The position numbers and the translations under genes are program-made. A stretch of 64,000 nucleotides of DNA from Streptomyces fumigatiscleroticus (GTDB lineage Bacteria > Actinomycetota > Actinomycetes > Streptomycetales > Streptomycetaceae): the NCBI RefSeq assembly GCF_014647975.1, contig NZ_BMQF01000017.1, forward strand, positions 1-64,000, in the 5' to 3' direction. Position 1 is the first letter of the stretch; each line of letters starts with the position of its first letter. A model generated the notes under the pieces. That model was not told where the DNA came from. It did no database searches and was given only the letters and a program-made list of their open reading frames with translations. Shown one piece after another: positions 7,301-16,273 of this stretch.

Positions 7301-9794
7301 GCTGAAGACGACCATCAACACGATGGTCGACCAGCTGTCCTCCTTCGCCGAGGAGGTCACCCGGGTCGCCCGTGAGGTGGGCACGGAGGGCCAGCTCGGC
7401 GGCCAGGCGCGGGTGAGGGACGTCGACGGCACCTGGCGGGACCTGACCGAGTCCGTGAACGAGATGGCCGGGAACCTGACCCGGCAGGTGCGTGCCATCG
7501 CGCGCGTGGCGACCGCCGTGACCCGCGGCGACCTGAACCTGAAGATCGACGTCGACGCCTCCGGCGAGATCTCGGAACTCCAGGACTACATCAACAAGAT
7601 GATCGCCAACCTGCGCGACACCACGATCGCCAACAAGGAGCAGGACTGGCTCAAGGGCAACCTCGCGCGCATCTCCGCGCTGATGCAGGGCCGCCGGGAC
7701 CTGGAGGACGTCGCCTCGCTGATCATGAGCGAGCTGACCCCGGTGGTCTCCGCGCAGCACGGCGCGTTCTTCCTCGCCATGCCGCTGGTCGACAAGGACC
7801 TGGGCATGGCCGACGACGACGAGTACGAGCTGCGCATGCTCGGCTCGTACGGCTACTCCATGGGCTCCATGCCGACGTCGTTCCGGCCGGGTGAGACGCT
7901 GATCGGGACGGCCGCCATGGAGAAGCGCACGATCCTCGTGGACAACGCGCCCAGCGGTTATCTGAGGATCTCCTCCGGCCTCGGTGAGGCGCCGCCCGCG
8001 CAGGTGATCGTCCTGCCGGTGCTGTTCGAGGGCAAGGTGCTCGGCGTGATCGAGCTGGCGTCCTTCACGCCGTTCACGCAGATCCAGAAGGACTTCCTGA
8101 ACCAGATCGCCGAGATGATCGCGACCAGCGTCAACACGATCTCCGTCAACACCAAGACGGAGCAGCTGCTGAAGCAGTCGCAGGAGCTGACCGAGCAACT
8201 GCGCGAGCGGTCCGCCGAGTTGGAGCAGCGGCAGATGGCCCTCCAGGCGTCCAACGCCGAACTGGAGGAGAAGGCGGAGCTGCTGGCCCGGCAGAACCGC
8301 GACATCGAGGTGAAGAACACCGAGATCGAGGAGGCGCGGCAGGTGCTGGAGGAGCGGGCCGAACAGCTCGCGGTCTCCATGCGCTACAAGAGCGAGTTCC
8401 TGGCCAACATGTCGCACGAGCTGCGTACGCCGCTCAACTCGCTGCTGATTCTGGCCAAGCTGCTCGCCGACAACGCCGAGGGCAACCTCTCCCCGAAGCA
8501 GGTCGAGTTCGCCGAGACCATCCACGGGGCCGGCTCCGACCTGCTCCAGCTCATCAACGACATCCTCGACCTGTCGAAGGTCGAGGCCGGCAAGATGGAC
8601 GTCTCCCCGACGCGTATCGCGCTGGTCCAGCTCGTCGACTACGTGGAGGCCACGTTCCGGCCACTGACCGCGGAGAAGGGCCTGGACCTGTCGGTGCGGG
8701 TGTCGCCGGAGCTGCCCGCCACGCTGCACACCGACGAGCAGCGGCTGCTCCAGGTGCTGCGCAACCTGCTGTCCAACGCGGTGAAGTTCACCGACTCCGG
8801 ATCGGTGGAGCTGGTCATCAGGCCCGCGCGCGAGGACGTCCCGCAGTCCATCCGGGAGCAGTTGCTGGAGGCCGGTTCGCTGGCCGATCCGGGCGCGGAC
8901 CTGATCGCGTTCTCGGTGACCGACACCGGTATCGGCATCGCGGCCAGCAAGATGCGGGTGATCTTCGAGGCGTTCAAGCAGGCCGACGGGACCACCAGCC
9001 GCAAGTACGGCGGCACCGGCCTCGGGCTGTCCATCTCGCGGGAGATCGCGCAGCTGCTCGGCGGTGAGATCCACGCGCAGAGCGAGCCGGGCCGCGGCTC
9101 GACGTTCACGCTGTATCTGCCGCTGCACCCGAGCGAACTGCCCCCGCACGGCTACCAGCAGGCGGTCGCCGCCCTGGAGGCGGGCGAGCTGGTGGCGTCC
9201 GCCACCGACCTGTCCGACCTGTCGCAGCTGTCCGACGTCGAGATCGAGACGCCGGCGGAGGTCAAGTCGTACCACGAGACGCAGAACGGAGCGGCCGCGC
9301 TGTTCCGGCGCCGCCGCCGGGCCCTGCCGGCCGCCGAACAGCGCCCCGCGCAGCAGCAGGAGCAGCCGCCGGGGGCGGAGCGCGATGCGGCGCCGCAGGC
9401 CCGCGCCGGCGTCCGGTTCGGCGGCGAGAAGGTGCTGATCGTCGACGACGACATCCGCAATGTGTTCGCGCTGACCAGCGTCCTGGAGCAGCACGGCCTG
9501 TCGGTGCTGTACGCCGAGAACGGCCGTGAGGGCATCGAGGTGCTGGAACAGCACGACGACGTGGCGGTGGTCCTGATGGACATCATGATGCCCGAGATGG
9601 ACGGATACGCGACGACGACGGCGATCCGCCGGATGCCCCAGTTCGCCGGACTGCCGATCATCGCGCTCACCGCGAAGGCGATGAAGGGCGACCGGGAGAA
9701 GGCGATCGAGTCGGGGGCCTCCGACTACGTGACCAAGCCGGTCGACCCCGATCACCTGCTGACGGTGATGGAGCAGTGGATGCGGGAGGGATGA
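4311..9794 (+). CDS. osaA: OsaA: hybrid histidine kinase with poly-HAMP array
   Basis: The 1827-residue protein has two degenerate HAMP-like units (about 40-200), ten near-perfect 92-residue HAMP repeats (about 204-1123), a GAF domain (about 1120-1285), a coiled coil (about 1283-1355), a HisKA domain (FLANMSHELRTPLN, phosphoacceptor His1369), an HATPase domain (N box LRNLLSNAVKF; GTGLGLSI) and a C-terminal receiver (LMDIMMPEMDG, Asp1757). I see no signal peptide or membrane segment, so it is probably cytoplasmic and would sense an internal signal. In S. coelicolor the OsaA/OsaB pair is needed for osmoadaptation. GTG 4311 follows GGGAGGGAC. The HAMP array is encoded by a 276-bp tandem DNA repeat. 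The internal receiver suggests a phosphorelay, and the receiver-only partner osaB follows. Confidence 0.92.
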   Translation: MESGAATRGTKTRAKGGQSLDNQRTSRNGTTAVDTAALNRLLAALVAMREGNFRKRLTVSGDGVMSEIAAVFNEVADRNLHLTGELSRVRRMVGREGKLTERLETGACEGSWATAIDNSNALVDDLVRPVSEVSRVLSAVAEGDLSPRMELRTQPPDGPGQPLRGEFLKVSRTVNNLVDQLSTFTDEVTRVASEVGTEGKLGGQARVRGMSGSWKDLTDSVNTMAYRLTAQVRDIALVTTAVAKGDLSRKVTVHVAGEMLELKNTVNTMVDQLSAFSSEVTRVAREVGTEGALGGQAQVPGVAGVWKELTDSVNTMAGNLTAQVRGIAEVTTAVANGDLSRKVTVPARGEVAQLAETINQMTETLRIFADEVTRVANEVGAEGRLGGQANVPGAAGTWKDLTDSVNTVFRNLTTQVRDIAAVTTAVANGDLSQKVTVDVAGEMLELKNTVNTMVDQLSAFGSEVTRVAREVGVEGELGGQAQVPGAAGTWKDLTDSVNTAFRNLTGQVRNIAQVTTAVANGDLSQKVTVDVSGEMLQLKNTVNTMVDQLSSFADQVTRMARDVGTEGRLGGQAVVPGVSGTWKELTDSVNFMAGNLTSQVRQIAQVTTAVARGDLSQKIDVDARGEILELKNTINTMVDQLSAFADQVTRVAREVGTEGRLGGQARVDGVAGVWRDLTDSVNGMAGNLTAQVRNIAQVATAVARGDLSQKITVDARGEILELKNTLNTMVDQLSSFAEQVTRVAREVGTEGILGGQAEVQGVSGTWKDLTQSVNFMANNLTIQVRNIAEVTTAVAKGDLSKKITVDAKGEILELVTTVNTMVDQLSSFAEQVTRVAREVGTEGILGGQAHVPGVTGIWKDLSGNVNLMAKNLTVQVRNISQVAAAVANGDLTRTVTIEARGEVAQLADTFNTMVKTLSSFADQVTKVAREVGTDGILGGQAHVPGVAGTWKDLTESVNQMASNLTGQVRNIAMVTTAIAKGDLTKKIDIDARGEILELKTTINTMVDQLSSFAEEVTRVAREVGTEGQLGGQARVRDVDGTWRDLTESVNEMAGNLTRQVRAIARVATAVTRGDLNLKIDVDASGEISELQDYINKMIANLRDTTIANKEQDWLKGNLARISALMQGRRDLEDVASLIMSELTPVVSAQHGAFFLAMPLVDKDLGMADDDEYELRMLGSYGYSMGSMPTSFRPGETLIGTAAMEKRTILVDNAPSGYLRISSGLGEAPPAQVIVLPVLFEGKVLGVIELASFTPFTQIQKDFLNQIAEMIATSVNTISVNTKTEQLLKQSQELTEQLRERSAELEQRQMALQASNAELEEKAELLARQNRDIEVKNTEIEEARQVLEERAEQLAVSMRYKSEFLANMSHELRTPLNSLLILAKLLADNAEGNLSPKQVEFAETIHGAGSDLLQLINDILDLSKVEAGKMDVSPTRIALVQLVDYVEATFRPLTAEKGLDLSVRVSPELPATLHTDEQRLLQVLRNLLSNAVKFTDSGSVELVIRPAREDVPQSIREQLLEAGSLADPGADLIAFSVTDTGIGIAASKMRVIFEAFKQADGTTSRKYGGTGLGLSISREIAQLLGGEIHAQSEPGRGSTFTLYLPLHPSELPPHGYQQAVAALEAGELVASATDLSDLSQLSDVEIETPAEVKSYHETQNGAAALFRRRRRALPAAEQRPAQQQEQPPGAERDAAPQARAGVRFGGEKVLIVDDDIRNVFALTSVLEQHGLSVLYAENGREGIEVLEQHDDVAVVLMDIMMPEMDGYATTTAIRRMPQFAGLPIIALTAKAMKGDREKAIESGASDYVTKPVDPDHLLTVMEQWMREG
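4920..7679 (+). repeat. Ten tandem 276-bp coding repeats (HAMP units) in osaA
   Basis: The codon for Q in the GGQA motif recurs at 4920, 5196 and so on to 7404, exactly every 276 bp, giving ten 92-residue units. Each contains WKDLTDSVN, NLTxQVR, TTAVAxGDLSxK and NTMVDQLSxF. Unit 8 is the most diverged (DLSGNVNLMAKNL, TRTVTIEARGEVAQLADTF) and resembles unit 2 at GEVAQLA. The near-identity of DNA in places makes the region prone to recombination or misassembly. Confidence 0.93.
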
Positions 9795-10101
9795 GAGTGA
9801 CGTCCGGACGGCGTGCGAACGCGGCGGGAACTCCCGGTGTTCACAGGGAGTTGCTGACTGAGTGTGCCCGAAGCCGTGTAGAAGGGCGGGATTCGGGGAA
9901 CCTTCTGGTCTCCTGCTGCGTTTCTGCTACGTGCACAGTGACATCGTGGTGACAGGGTGTGGCGACCGGCGGGGTGCGGCTACGATGACCGGCACAAGGA
10001 CGGGCGGCGCAAGGGAGTCGTCCCCTGGGGCGGCACTCGCCGGTGCCGGCTCAAGTCCTGAGGACAGGGGAGGCCCCACGCCGGGGCGAGGAGGGCGGGC
10101 C

Positions 10102-10776
10102 ATGGTGCAGAAGGCCAAGATCCTCCTGGTCGATGACCGGCCGGAGAATCTGCTGGCGCTGGAGGCGATCCTCTCGGCGCTCGATCAGACGCTGGTGCGG
10201 GCATCGTCCGGGGAGGAAGCGCTCAAAGCACTGCTCACGGACGACTTCGCGGTCATTCTGCTGGACGTTCAGATGCCGGGAATGGACGGTTTCGAAACCG
10301 CCGCGCACATCAAGCGGCGGGAGCGGACCCGGGACATCCCGATCATCTTTCTCACCGCCATCAACCACGGCCCGCACCACACCTTCCGCGGATATGCGGC
10401 GGGCGCGGTGGACTACATCTCCAAGCCGTTCGACCCGTGGGTGCTACGCGCGAAGGTCTCCGTCTTCGTCGAGCTCTACATGAAGAACTGCCAGCTGCGG
10501 GAGCAGGCGGCGCTGCTGCGGCTCCAGTTGGAGGGCGGCGGCAAGGACACGGGCGGCGAGGGCAAGGAGCCGGTCGGACTGCTGGCCGAGCTCTCGGCGC
10601 GGCTCGCGGCGGTCGAGGAGCAGGCGGAAGCGCTGTCCAAACAGCTCAACGACGAGTCGACGGACGCGGCGGCGGTCGCCACGGCGGCTCATCTGGAGCG
10701 CAAGCTCACCGGTCTGCGGCGGGCACTGGACGCCTTGGAACCGGGAACCGGCAGTACGTCCTCGGTCTCCTCGTAG
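10102..10776 (+). CDS. osaB: OsaB: response regulator with coiled-coil output
   Basis: The 224-residue protein is a receiver domain (ILLVDDRPENLLALEA; phosphoacceptor Asp in LLDVQMPGMDGF; conserved Lys in DYISKPFDP) followed by a C-terminal region rich in Glu, Leu and Ala that looks like a coiled coil (about 125-210) and has no recognisable DNA-binding domain. It follows osaA after about 300 nt, so it may also have its own promoter. ATG 10102 was chosen because GAGGAGGGCGG precedes it; the frame is open further upstream but without family similarity. In S. coelicolor OsaB mutants are osmosensitive. Without a DNA-binding domain it presumably acts by protein contact. Confidence 0.88.
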   Translation: MVQKAKILLVDDRPENLLALEAILSALDQTLVRASSGEEALKALLTDDFAVILLDVQMPGMDGFETAAHIKRRERTRDIPIIFLTAINHGPHHTFRGYAAGAVDYISKPFDPWVLRAKVSVFVELYMKNCQLREQAALLRLQLEGGGKDTGGEGKEPVGLLAELSARLAAVEEQAEALSKQLNDESTDAAAVATAAHLERKLTGLRRALDALEPGTGSTSSVSS

Positions 10777-10887
10777 CACCGGTGTCCGTACGGCGGGCGA
10801 CGGCTCACCAGCGGAACACAGCGACACGAACGGGTGAAGCCGTTGGCACACGTGTCCGGCGTCGTCTCCCCCGGTAATCTCACACCC

Positions 10888-13614
10888 ATGGCCTCACGTC
10901 CCTCCGCAGCCAAGAAGCAGCCCGCCAAGAAGACGGCCGCTCCCGCGAAGGCTCCGAAGGCTCCGGCGAAGAAGGCCGCGTCGAAGAAGACCCCCGCGAA
11001 GAAGGCGCCCGCCCGCAAGGCCCCGGCGAAGAAGCCCGCGCCCAAACCGGCGCCCAGCCCCACCGGGAGCGTCTACCGGCTCGTGCGCGCCCTCTGGCTC
11101 GGTGTCGCGCACGCCGTCGGCGCGGTGTTCCGCGGGATAGGGCAGGGCGCGAAGAACCTCGACCCGGCCCACCGCAAGGACGGCGTCGCGCTGCTGCTGC
11201 TCGGCATCGCCCTGATCGTCGCCGCGGGCACCTGGGCCGATCTCAAGGGCCCGGTCGGCGACCTGGTCGAGATGCTGGTGACCGGCGCCTTCGGCCGGCT
11301 CGACCTGCTCGTGCCGATCCTGTTCGCGGTCATCGCCGTGCGCCTCATCCGGCACCCGGAGAAGCCCGAGGCCAACGGCCGTATCGTCATCGGCCTGTCC
11401 GCGCTGGTGATCGGCGTGCTCGGCCAGGTGCACATCGCCTGCGGCTCGCCCGCCCGCGGCGACGGCATGCAGGGCATCAGGGACGCCGGCGGTCTGATCG
11501 GCTGGGCGGCGGCGACCCCGCTGTCGTCCACCATGACCGATGTGCTGGCCGTGCCGCTGCTGGTGCTGCTGACGGTGTTCGGGCTGCTGGTCGTCACGGC
11601 CACCCCGGTCAACGCCATCCCGCAGCGGCTGCGGCTGCTCGGGGTGCGGCTCGGCCTGGTCCGCGACCCCGAGGCGGAGTCGCTCACCGAGGACGACGAA
11701 CGGTACGACGACCAGTGGCGCGAGGCGCTGCCCGCGCGCCCCCGCAAGCGCGGGCCGGCACCGGAGACGTACGACCCCGACGGCACGGAGCAGGAGGCGC
11801 TCTCCCGGCGCCGTGGCCGCCCCCGGCGGTCGGCCGTGCCGCAGCCCGACATGGACCGGCCCATGGACGCCGTGGACGTCGCCGCCCAGGCCGCCGCCGC
11901 GCTCGACGGCGCCGTACTGCACGGAATGCCGCCGTCGCCGGTCGTCGCCGACCTCACCCAGGGCGTGAGCGCGGGGGACCGGGAGCCGACGACGCCGGCG
12001 CCCGTTCCGGCCGCACGCCCCCAGCAGGAGAAGGCGCCCCGGGAGAAGCCCGAGGCAGGAGTTCCCGACCTCACCAAGGCGCCGCCCGCCGCCACCCGCG
12101 AACTGCCGCCGCGCGCCGAGCAGCTCCAGCTCTCCGGTGACATCACCTACTCCCTGCCCTCGCTGGACCTGCTGGAGCGCGGCGGGCCCGGCAAGGCGCG
12201 CAGCGCGGCCAACGACGCCATCGTCGACGCGCTCACCAACGTCTTCACCGAGTTCAAGGTCGACGCCCGCGTCACCGGCTTCACCCGCGGCCCGACGGTC
12301 ACCCGCTACGAGATCGAGCTCGGCCCCGCCGTGAAGGTCGAGCGGATCACCGCGCTCACCAAGAACATCGCCTACGCCGTCGCCAGCCCGGACGTACGGA
12401 TCATCAGCCCGATCCCCGGCAAGTCCGCGGTCGGCATCGAGATCCCCAACACCGACCGGGAGATGGTCAACCTCGGCGACGTGCTGCGGCTCGCGGAGTC
12501 CGCGGAGGACGACGACCCGATGCTGGTCGCGTTCGGCAAGGACGTCGAGGGCGGCTATGTCATGCACTCGCTGGCGAAGATGCCGCACATGCTGGTCGCC
12601 GGCGCCACCGGCTCCGGCAAGTCGTCCTGCATCAACTGCCTCATCACCTCGGTGATGATGCGGGCGACCCCCGAGGACGTCCGGATGATCCTGGTCGACC
12701 CCAAGCGCGTCGAGCTGACCGCCTACGAGGGCATCCCGCACCTGATCACGCCGATCATCACCAACCCCAAGCGGGCCGCCGAGGCGCTCCAGTGGGTCGT
12801 CCGGGAGATGGACCTCCGCTACGACGACCTGGCGGCCTACGGCTACCGGCACATCGACGACTTCAACCGCGCGGTGCGCGAGGGGAAGGTCAAGCCGCCC
12901 GAGGGCAGCGAGCGCGAGCTCCAGCCGTACCCGTATCTGCTGGTGATCGTCGACGAGCTGGCCGACCTGATGATGGTCGCGCCGCGGGACGTCGAGGACG
13001 CCATCGTGCGGATCACGCAGCTCGCCCGGGCGGCCGGCATCCATCTGGTGCTCGCCACCCAGCGGCCGTCCGTCGACGTCGTCACCGGTCTGATCAAGGC
13101 GAACGTGCCCTCGCGGCTCGCCTTCGCGACCTCCTCGCTGGCCGACTCGCGTGTGATCCTGGACCAGCCGGGCGCCGAGAAGCTGATCGGCAAGGGCGAC
13201 GGGCTGTTCCTGCCGATGGGCGCGAACAAGCCGACCCGTATGCAGGGCGCGTTCGTGACCGAGGAGGAGGTCGCGGCCGTCGTCCGGCACTGCAAGGAGC
13301 AGATGGCGCCGGTCTTCCGGGAGGACGTGGTCGTCGGCACCAAGCAGAAGAAGGAGATCGACGAGGACATCGGCGACGACCTCGACCTGCTGTGCCAGGC
13401 GGCCGAGCTGGTCGTCTCCACGCAGTTCGGTTCGACGTCCATGCTCCAGCGCAAGCTGCGTGTCGGCTTCGCCAAGGCCGGACGGCTGATGGACCTCATG
13501 GAGTCCCGGAACATCGTCGGGCCCAGCGAGGGTTCCAAGGCACGTGACGTTCTTGTGAAGCCTGACGAACTGGACGGAGTGCTGGCCGTGATCCGGGGGG
13601 AGTCTGAAGGGTAG
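10888..13614 (+). CDS. ftsK: FtsK/SpoIIIE family DNA translocase
   Basis: The 908-residue protein starts with a lysine/alanine-rich tail (about 1-60), then about four membrane segments (about 85-260), an acidic and proline-rich linker, and the motor domain. Walker A is GATGSGKS at 572-579 and Walker B is LLVIVDELADL. The C-terminal winged-helix gamma domain (STSMLQRKLRVGFAKAGRLMD) recognises polar KOPS-like DNA motifs in relatives. In Streptomyces FtsK pumps chromosome ends clear of sporulation septa. ATG 10888 (MASRPSAAKK) fits the family N-terminus, though no strong ribosome binding site is visible; an in-frame GTG at 10834 would add 18 residues. A RodZ-like gene follows on the same strand after 260 nt. 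Confidence 0.95.
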   Translation: MASRPSAAKKQPAKKTAAPAKAPKAPAKKAASKKTPAKKAPARKAPAKKPAPKPAPSPTGSVYRLVRALWLGVAHAVGAVFRGIGQGAKNLDPAHRKDGVALLLLGIALIVAAGTWADLKGPVGDLVEMLVTGAFGRLDLLVPILFAVIAVRLIRHPEKPEANGRIVIGLSALVIGVLGQVHIACGSPARGDGMQGIRDAGGLIGWAAATPLSSTMTDVLAVPLLVLLTVFGLLVVTATPVNAIPQRLRLLGVRLGLVRDPEAESLTEDDERYDDQWREALPARPRKRGPAPETYDPDGTEQEALSRRRGRPRRSAVPQPDMDRPMDAVDVAAQAAAALDGAVLHGMPPSPVVADLTQGVSAGDREPTTPAPVPAARPQQEKAPREKPEAGVPDLTKAPPAATRELPPRAEQLQLSGDITYSLPSLDLLERGGPGKARSAANDAIVDALTNVFTEFKVDARVTGFTRGPTVTRYEIELGPAVKVERITALTKNIAYAVASPDVRIISPIPGKSAVGIEIPNTDREMVNLGDVLRLAESAEDDDPMLVAFGKDVEGGYVMHSLAKMPHMLVAGATGSGKSSCINCLITSVMMRATPEDVRMILVDPKRVELTAYEGIPHLITPIITNPKRAAEALQWVVREMDLRYDDLAAYGYRHIDDFNRAVREGKVKPPEGSERELQPYPYLLVIVDELADLMMVAPRDVEDAIVRITQLARAAGIHLVLATQRPSVDVVTGLIKANVPSRLAFATSSLADSRVILDQPGAEKLIGKGDGLFLPMGANKPTRMQGAFVTEEEVAAVVRHCKEQMAPVFREDVVVGTKQKKEIDEDIGDDLDLLCQAAELVVSTQFGSTSMLQRKLRVGFAKAGRLMDLMESRNIVGPSEGSKARDVLVKPDELDGVLAVIRGESEG

Positions 13615-13754
13615 GGATCGGCGGACGGCGGTCGCCTCACGGGGTGAGGGGGGAACCGGACGGCCGATCGTGACCCATCCGTGAGGGATTCCCGAGCAAC
13701 CGTTTCCCCCCGGCGTACGTCAAGTTGAGGGAAGCGACAAGCAGTACCCCACTG

Positions 13755-13776
13755 TCGGGATGACGGGCCATCCCGA
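13755..13776. terminator. Hairpin downstream of ftsK
   Basis: TCGGGATG and CATCCCGA form an 8-bp perfect stem around ACGGGC. There is no T run, as is common for Streptomyces terminators. It lies 140 nt after the ftsK stop and before the candidate promoter of the next gene. Confidence 0.45.
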
Positions 13777-13801
13777 TGGCGTACAAAGTCCTACCGCCCG
13801 G

Positions 13802-13832
13802 TTGCCCCACCCTTTCGCACCCCCCCTAGACT
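13802..13832 (+). promoter_or_regulatory. Candidate promoter of the RodZ-like gene
   Basis: TTGCCC (13802-13807) and TAGACT (13827-13832) are 19 nt apart and would give a 5' leader of about 36 nt before GTG 13875. Confidence 0.35.
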
Positions 13833-13874
13833 GAACCTCCAGCACAGGCGGCTATACGCTCGAAAGGCGCCCCC

Positions 13875-14711
13875 GTGTCCAACGGCAATTCCCCTGAAGA
13901 CGAGCGTCCGTTCGAAGACGCGTCCGAGGAAGCCCGTCCCTCCGTCGGCCGCGCCCTGCAGCAGGCCCGGATCGACGCCGGGATGACCGTCGACGACGTC
14001 AGCAGCGCCACCCGGGTCCGCATCGCCATCGTGCACGCCATCGAGGCGGACGACTTCGCCCCCTGCGGCGGTGACGTCTACGCCCGCGGGCACATCCGGA
14101 CCCTGGCCAAGGCCGTCCACCTCGACCCGGCCCCGCTGCTCGCCCGGTTCGAAGCCGAACACGGCGGGCGCCCGGCCCCGACCCCGGCGGCGCCGCTCTT
14201 CGAGGCGGAACGCATCCGCCCCGAGCGGCGCGGCCCCAACTGGACCGCGGCCATGGTCGCCGCGATCGTCGCCGTGATCGGCTTCGTCGGCTTCACGATG
14301 TTCCAGGGCGACGACGACGGCTCCAAGACGCAGGTCGCCGAGGGCGCCACGGCGAGCACCGGCAAGTCCGCCTCGCCCACGCCCAGCGGCAGCAGGCCCG
14401 CGGCCCCCAAGCCCGAACCGACGGACAGCGCCATCGCGGCCGCACCCCAGGACAAGGTGACGGTCAAGGTGAGCGCCCCCGACGGCCGCAGCTGGATCTC
14501 CGCCAAGGACCACAGCGGCCGGCTGCTCTTCGACGGGCTGCTCGAACAGGGCGATTCCAAGACCTTCCAGGACAGCTCGGAGGTCAACCTGGTCCTCGGC
14601 GACGCCGGCGCGATCGAGCTGTACGTCAACGGCAAGAAGATCGAGGACGATTTCCAGCCGGGCGCGGTGGAGCGCCTGACCTACACCAAGGGCGACCCCG
14701 AGGTCGGATAA
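13875..14711 (+). CDS. RodZ-like helix-turn-helix membrane protein
   Basis: The 278-residue protein has an N-terminal helix-turn-helix region (about 22-95; LQQARIDAGMTVDDVSSATRVRIAIVHAIEADDF, GGDVYARGHIRTLAKAVHL, each read in short pieces), one membrane segment (about 135-152; MVAAIVAVIGFVGFTMF), a low-complexity Ala/Pro/Ser linker and a C-terminal DUF4115 domain. This is the RodZ architecture: cytoplasmic HTH, one membrane pass, extracytoplasmic beta domain. In rods RodZ links MreB to the wall machinery; in Streptomyces the role is not known to me. GTG 13875 is preceded by GAAAGG. A strong terminator hairpin follows, so it looks monocistronic. Confidence 0.8.
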   Translation: MSNGNSPEDERPFEDASEEARPSVGRALQQARIDAGMTVDDVSSATRVRIAIVHAIEADDFAPCGGDVYARGHIRTLAKAVHLDPAPLLARFEAEHGGRPAPTPAAPLFEAERIRPERRGPNWTAAMVAAIVAVIGFVGFTMFQGDDDGSKTQVAEGATASTGKSASPTPSGSRPAAPKPEPTDSAIAAAPQDKVTVKVSAPDGRSWISAKDHSGRLLFDGLLEQGDSKTFQDSSEVNLVLGDAGAIELYVNGKKIEDDFQPGAVERLTYTKGDPEVG

Positions 14712-14734
14712 GCGGCCGCAAAGGGCGCACGGGT

Positions 14735-14764
14735 ACGGGGTTGGCCAAGATCGGCCAACCCCGT
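14735..14764 (+). terminator. Terminator hairpin after the RodZ-like gene
   Basis: ACGGGGTTGGCC pairs perfectly with GGCCAACCCCGT over 12 bp around AAGATC. It lies 24 nt after the stop codon and 40 nt before rimO, separating the two units. Confidence 0.75.
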
Positions 14765-14803
14765 CGACATGGGCTGTCAGCGGAACGAAGTACTCTTGAG
14801 CCC

Positions 14804-16273
14804 ATGCCTGAACGCCGTACCGTCGCACTGGTCACTCTCGGCTGCGCCCGTAACGAGGTGGACTCGGAGGAGCTCGCAGGTCGTTTGGAGGCGGACGGCT
14901 GGGAGCTGGTGGAGGACGCCGAGGACGCCGACGTCGCCGTCGTGAACACCTGCGGCTTCGTCGACGCCGCCAAGAAGGACTCCGTCGACGCCCTCCTGGA
15001 GGCCAACGACCTCAAGGGTCATGGCCGCACCCGGGCCGTGGTCGCGGTCGGCTGCATGGCCGAGCGGTACGGCAAGGAGCTCGCCGAGGCCCTTCCCGAG
15101 GCCGACGGCGTGCTCGGCTTCGACGACTACGCCGACATCTCCGACCGGCTCCAGACCATCCTCAGCGGCGGCATCCACGCCGCCCACACCCCGCGCGACC
15201 GGCGCAAGCTGCTGCCCATCAGCCCGGCGGAGCGCCAGGAGGCCGGCGCGGCCGTCGCGCTGCCGGGGCACGGCCCGGCCGACCTCCCGGAGGGCGTCGC
15301 CCCGGCCTCCGGGCCCCGTGCGCCCCTGCGCCGCCGCCTGGACGGCTCCCCGGTCGCCTCGGTGAAGCTCGCCTCCGGCTGCGACCGGCGCTGCTCCTTC
15401 TGCGCCATCCCCTCCTTCCGCGGCTCCTTCATCTCCCGCCGCCCCAGCGACGTGCTCAACGAGACGCGGTGGCTGGCCGGGCAGGGCGTCAAGGAGATCA
15501 TGCTGGTCTCCGAGAACAACACCTCCTACGGCAAGGACCTCGGCGACATCCGGCTGCTGGAGTCGCTGCTGCCCGAGCTGGCCGAGGTCGACGGCATCGA
15601 GCGGGTGCGCGTCAGCTACCTCCAGCCGGCCGAGATGCGGCCCGGCCTGATCGACGTGCTGACCTCGACGCCGAAGGTCGCCCCCTACTTCGACCTGTCC
15701 TTCCAGCACTCCGCGCCCGGCGTGCTGCGCGCGATGCGCCGCTTCGGCGACACCGACCGCTTCCTGGAGCTGCTCGACACCATCCGGAGCAAGGCCCCCG
15801 AGGCCGGCGTGCGCTCCAACTTCATCGTCGGCTTCCCCGGCGAGTCCGAGGCCGACCTCGCCGAGCTGGAGCGCTTCCTGAACCACGCCCGGCTGGACGC
15901 CATCGGCGTCTTCGGCTACTCCGACGAGGAGGGCACCGAGGCGGCGACCTACGACGACAAGCTCGATCAGGACGTTGTCGCCGAGCGTCTGGCCCATGTC
16001 TCCCGGCTGGCCGAGGAACTCGTCTCGCAGCGGGCCGAGGAGCGCGTCGGGCAGACCGTCCACGTCCTCGTCGAGTCCGTGGACGAGGAGGGCGTCCACG
16101 GCCGCGCCGCGCACCAGGCGCCGGAAACGGACGGCCAGGTGCTGCTCACGAGCGGCGCAGGTTTGAACGCGGGCCATATGGTCGAGGCGAAGGTGGTCGG
16201 TACGGAAGGTGTCGACCTGGTTGCCGAGCCGCTGCGGGGCACGCTCGCGTGGAGTGAGGAGGCGGGCAGATGA
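14804..16273 (+). CDS. rimO: Ribosomal protein S12 methylthiotransferase RimO
   Basis: The 489-residue radical-SAM methylthiotransferase modifies an aspartate of ribosomal protein S12. The N-terminal UPF0004 domain carries the three cysteines that hold one cluster (TLGCARNEVDSE, NTCGFVDAAKKDS, VGCMAERY). The radical SAM domain has CDRRCSFC, and a TRAM domain follows. LGC-RN-VD and the S12-type motifs point to RimO rather than MiaB, whose gene is at 48629. ATG 14804 was chosen over an upstream in-frame start because homologues begin at MPERR; a TACTCT -10-like hexamer at 14791-14796 would make the transcript nearly leaderless. The stop overlaps the pgsA start (ATGA), so the two are translationally coupled. 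Confidence 0.94.
   Translation: MPERRTVALVTLGCARNEVDSEELAGRLEADGWELVEDAEDADVAVVNTCGFVDAAKKDSVDALLEANDLKGHGRTRAVVAVGCMAERYGKELAEALPEADGVLGFDDYADISDRLQTILSGGIHAAHTPRDRRKLLPISPAERQEAGAAVALPGHGPADLPEGVAPASGPRAPLRRRLDGSPVASVKLASGCDRRCSFCAIPSFRGSFISRRPSDVLNETRWLAGQGVKEIMLVSENNTSYGKDLGDIRLLESLLPELAEVDGIERVRVSYLQPAEMRPGLIDVLTSTPKVAPYFDLSFQHSAPGVLRAMRRFGDTDRFLELLDTIRSKAPEAGVRSNFIVGFPGESEADLAELERFLNHARLDAIGVFGYSDEEGTEAATYDDKLDQDVVAERLAHVSRLAEELVSQRAEERVGQTVHVLVESVDEEGVHGRAAHQAPETDGQVLLTSGAGLNAGHMVEAKVVGTEGVDLVAEPLRGTLAWSEEAGR

Noticed and set aside
4092..9755. 1887-residue open frame antisense to osaA
   Set aside because: It is the mirror of the HAMP repeats (His/Asp/Leu-rich repeats), an effect of high GC at third positions; the + strand frame has complete kinase motifs.
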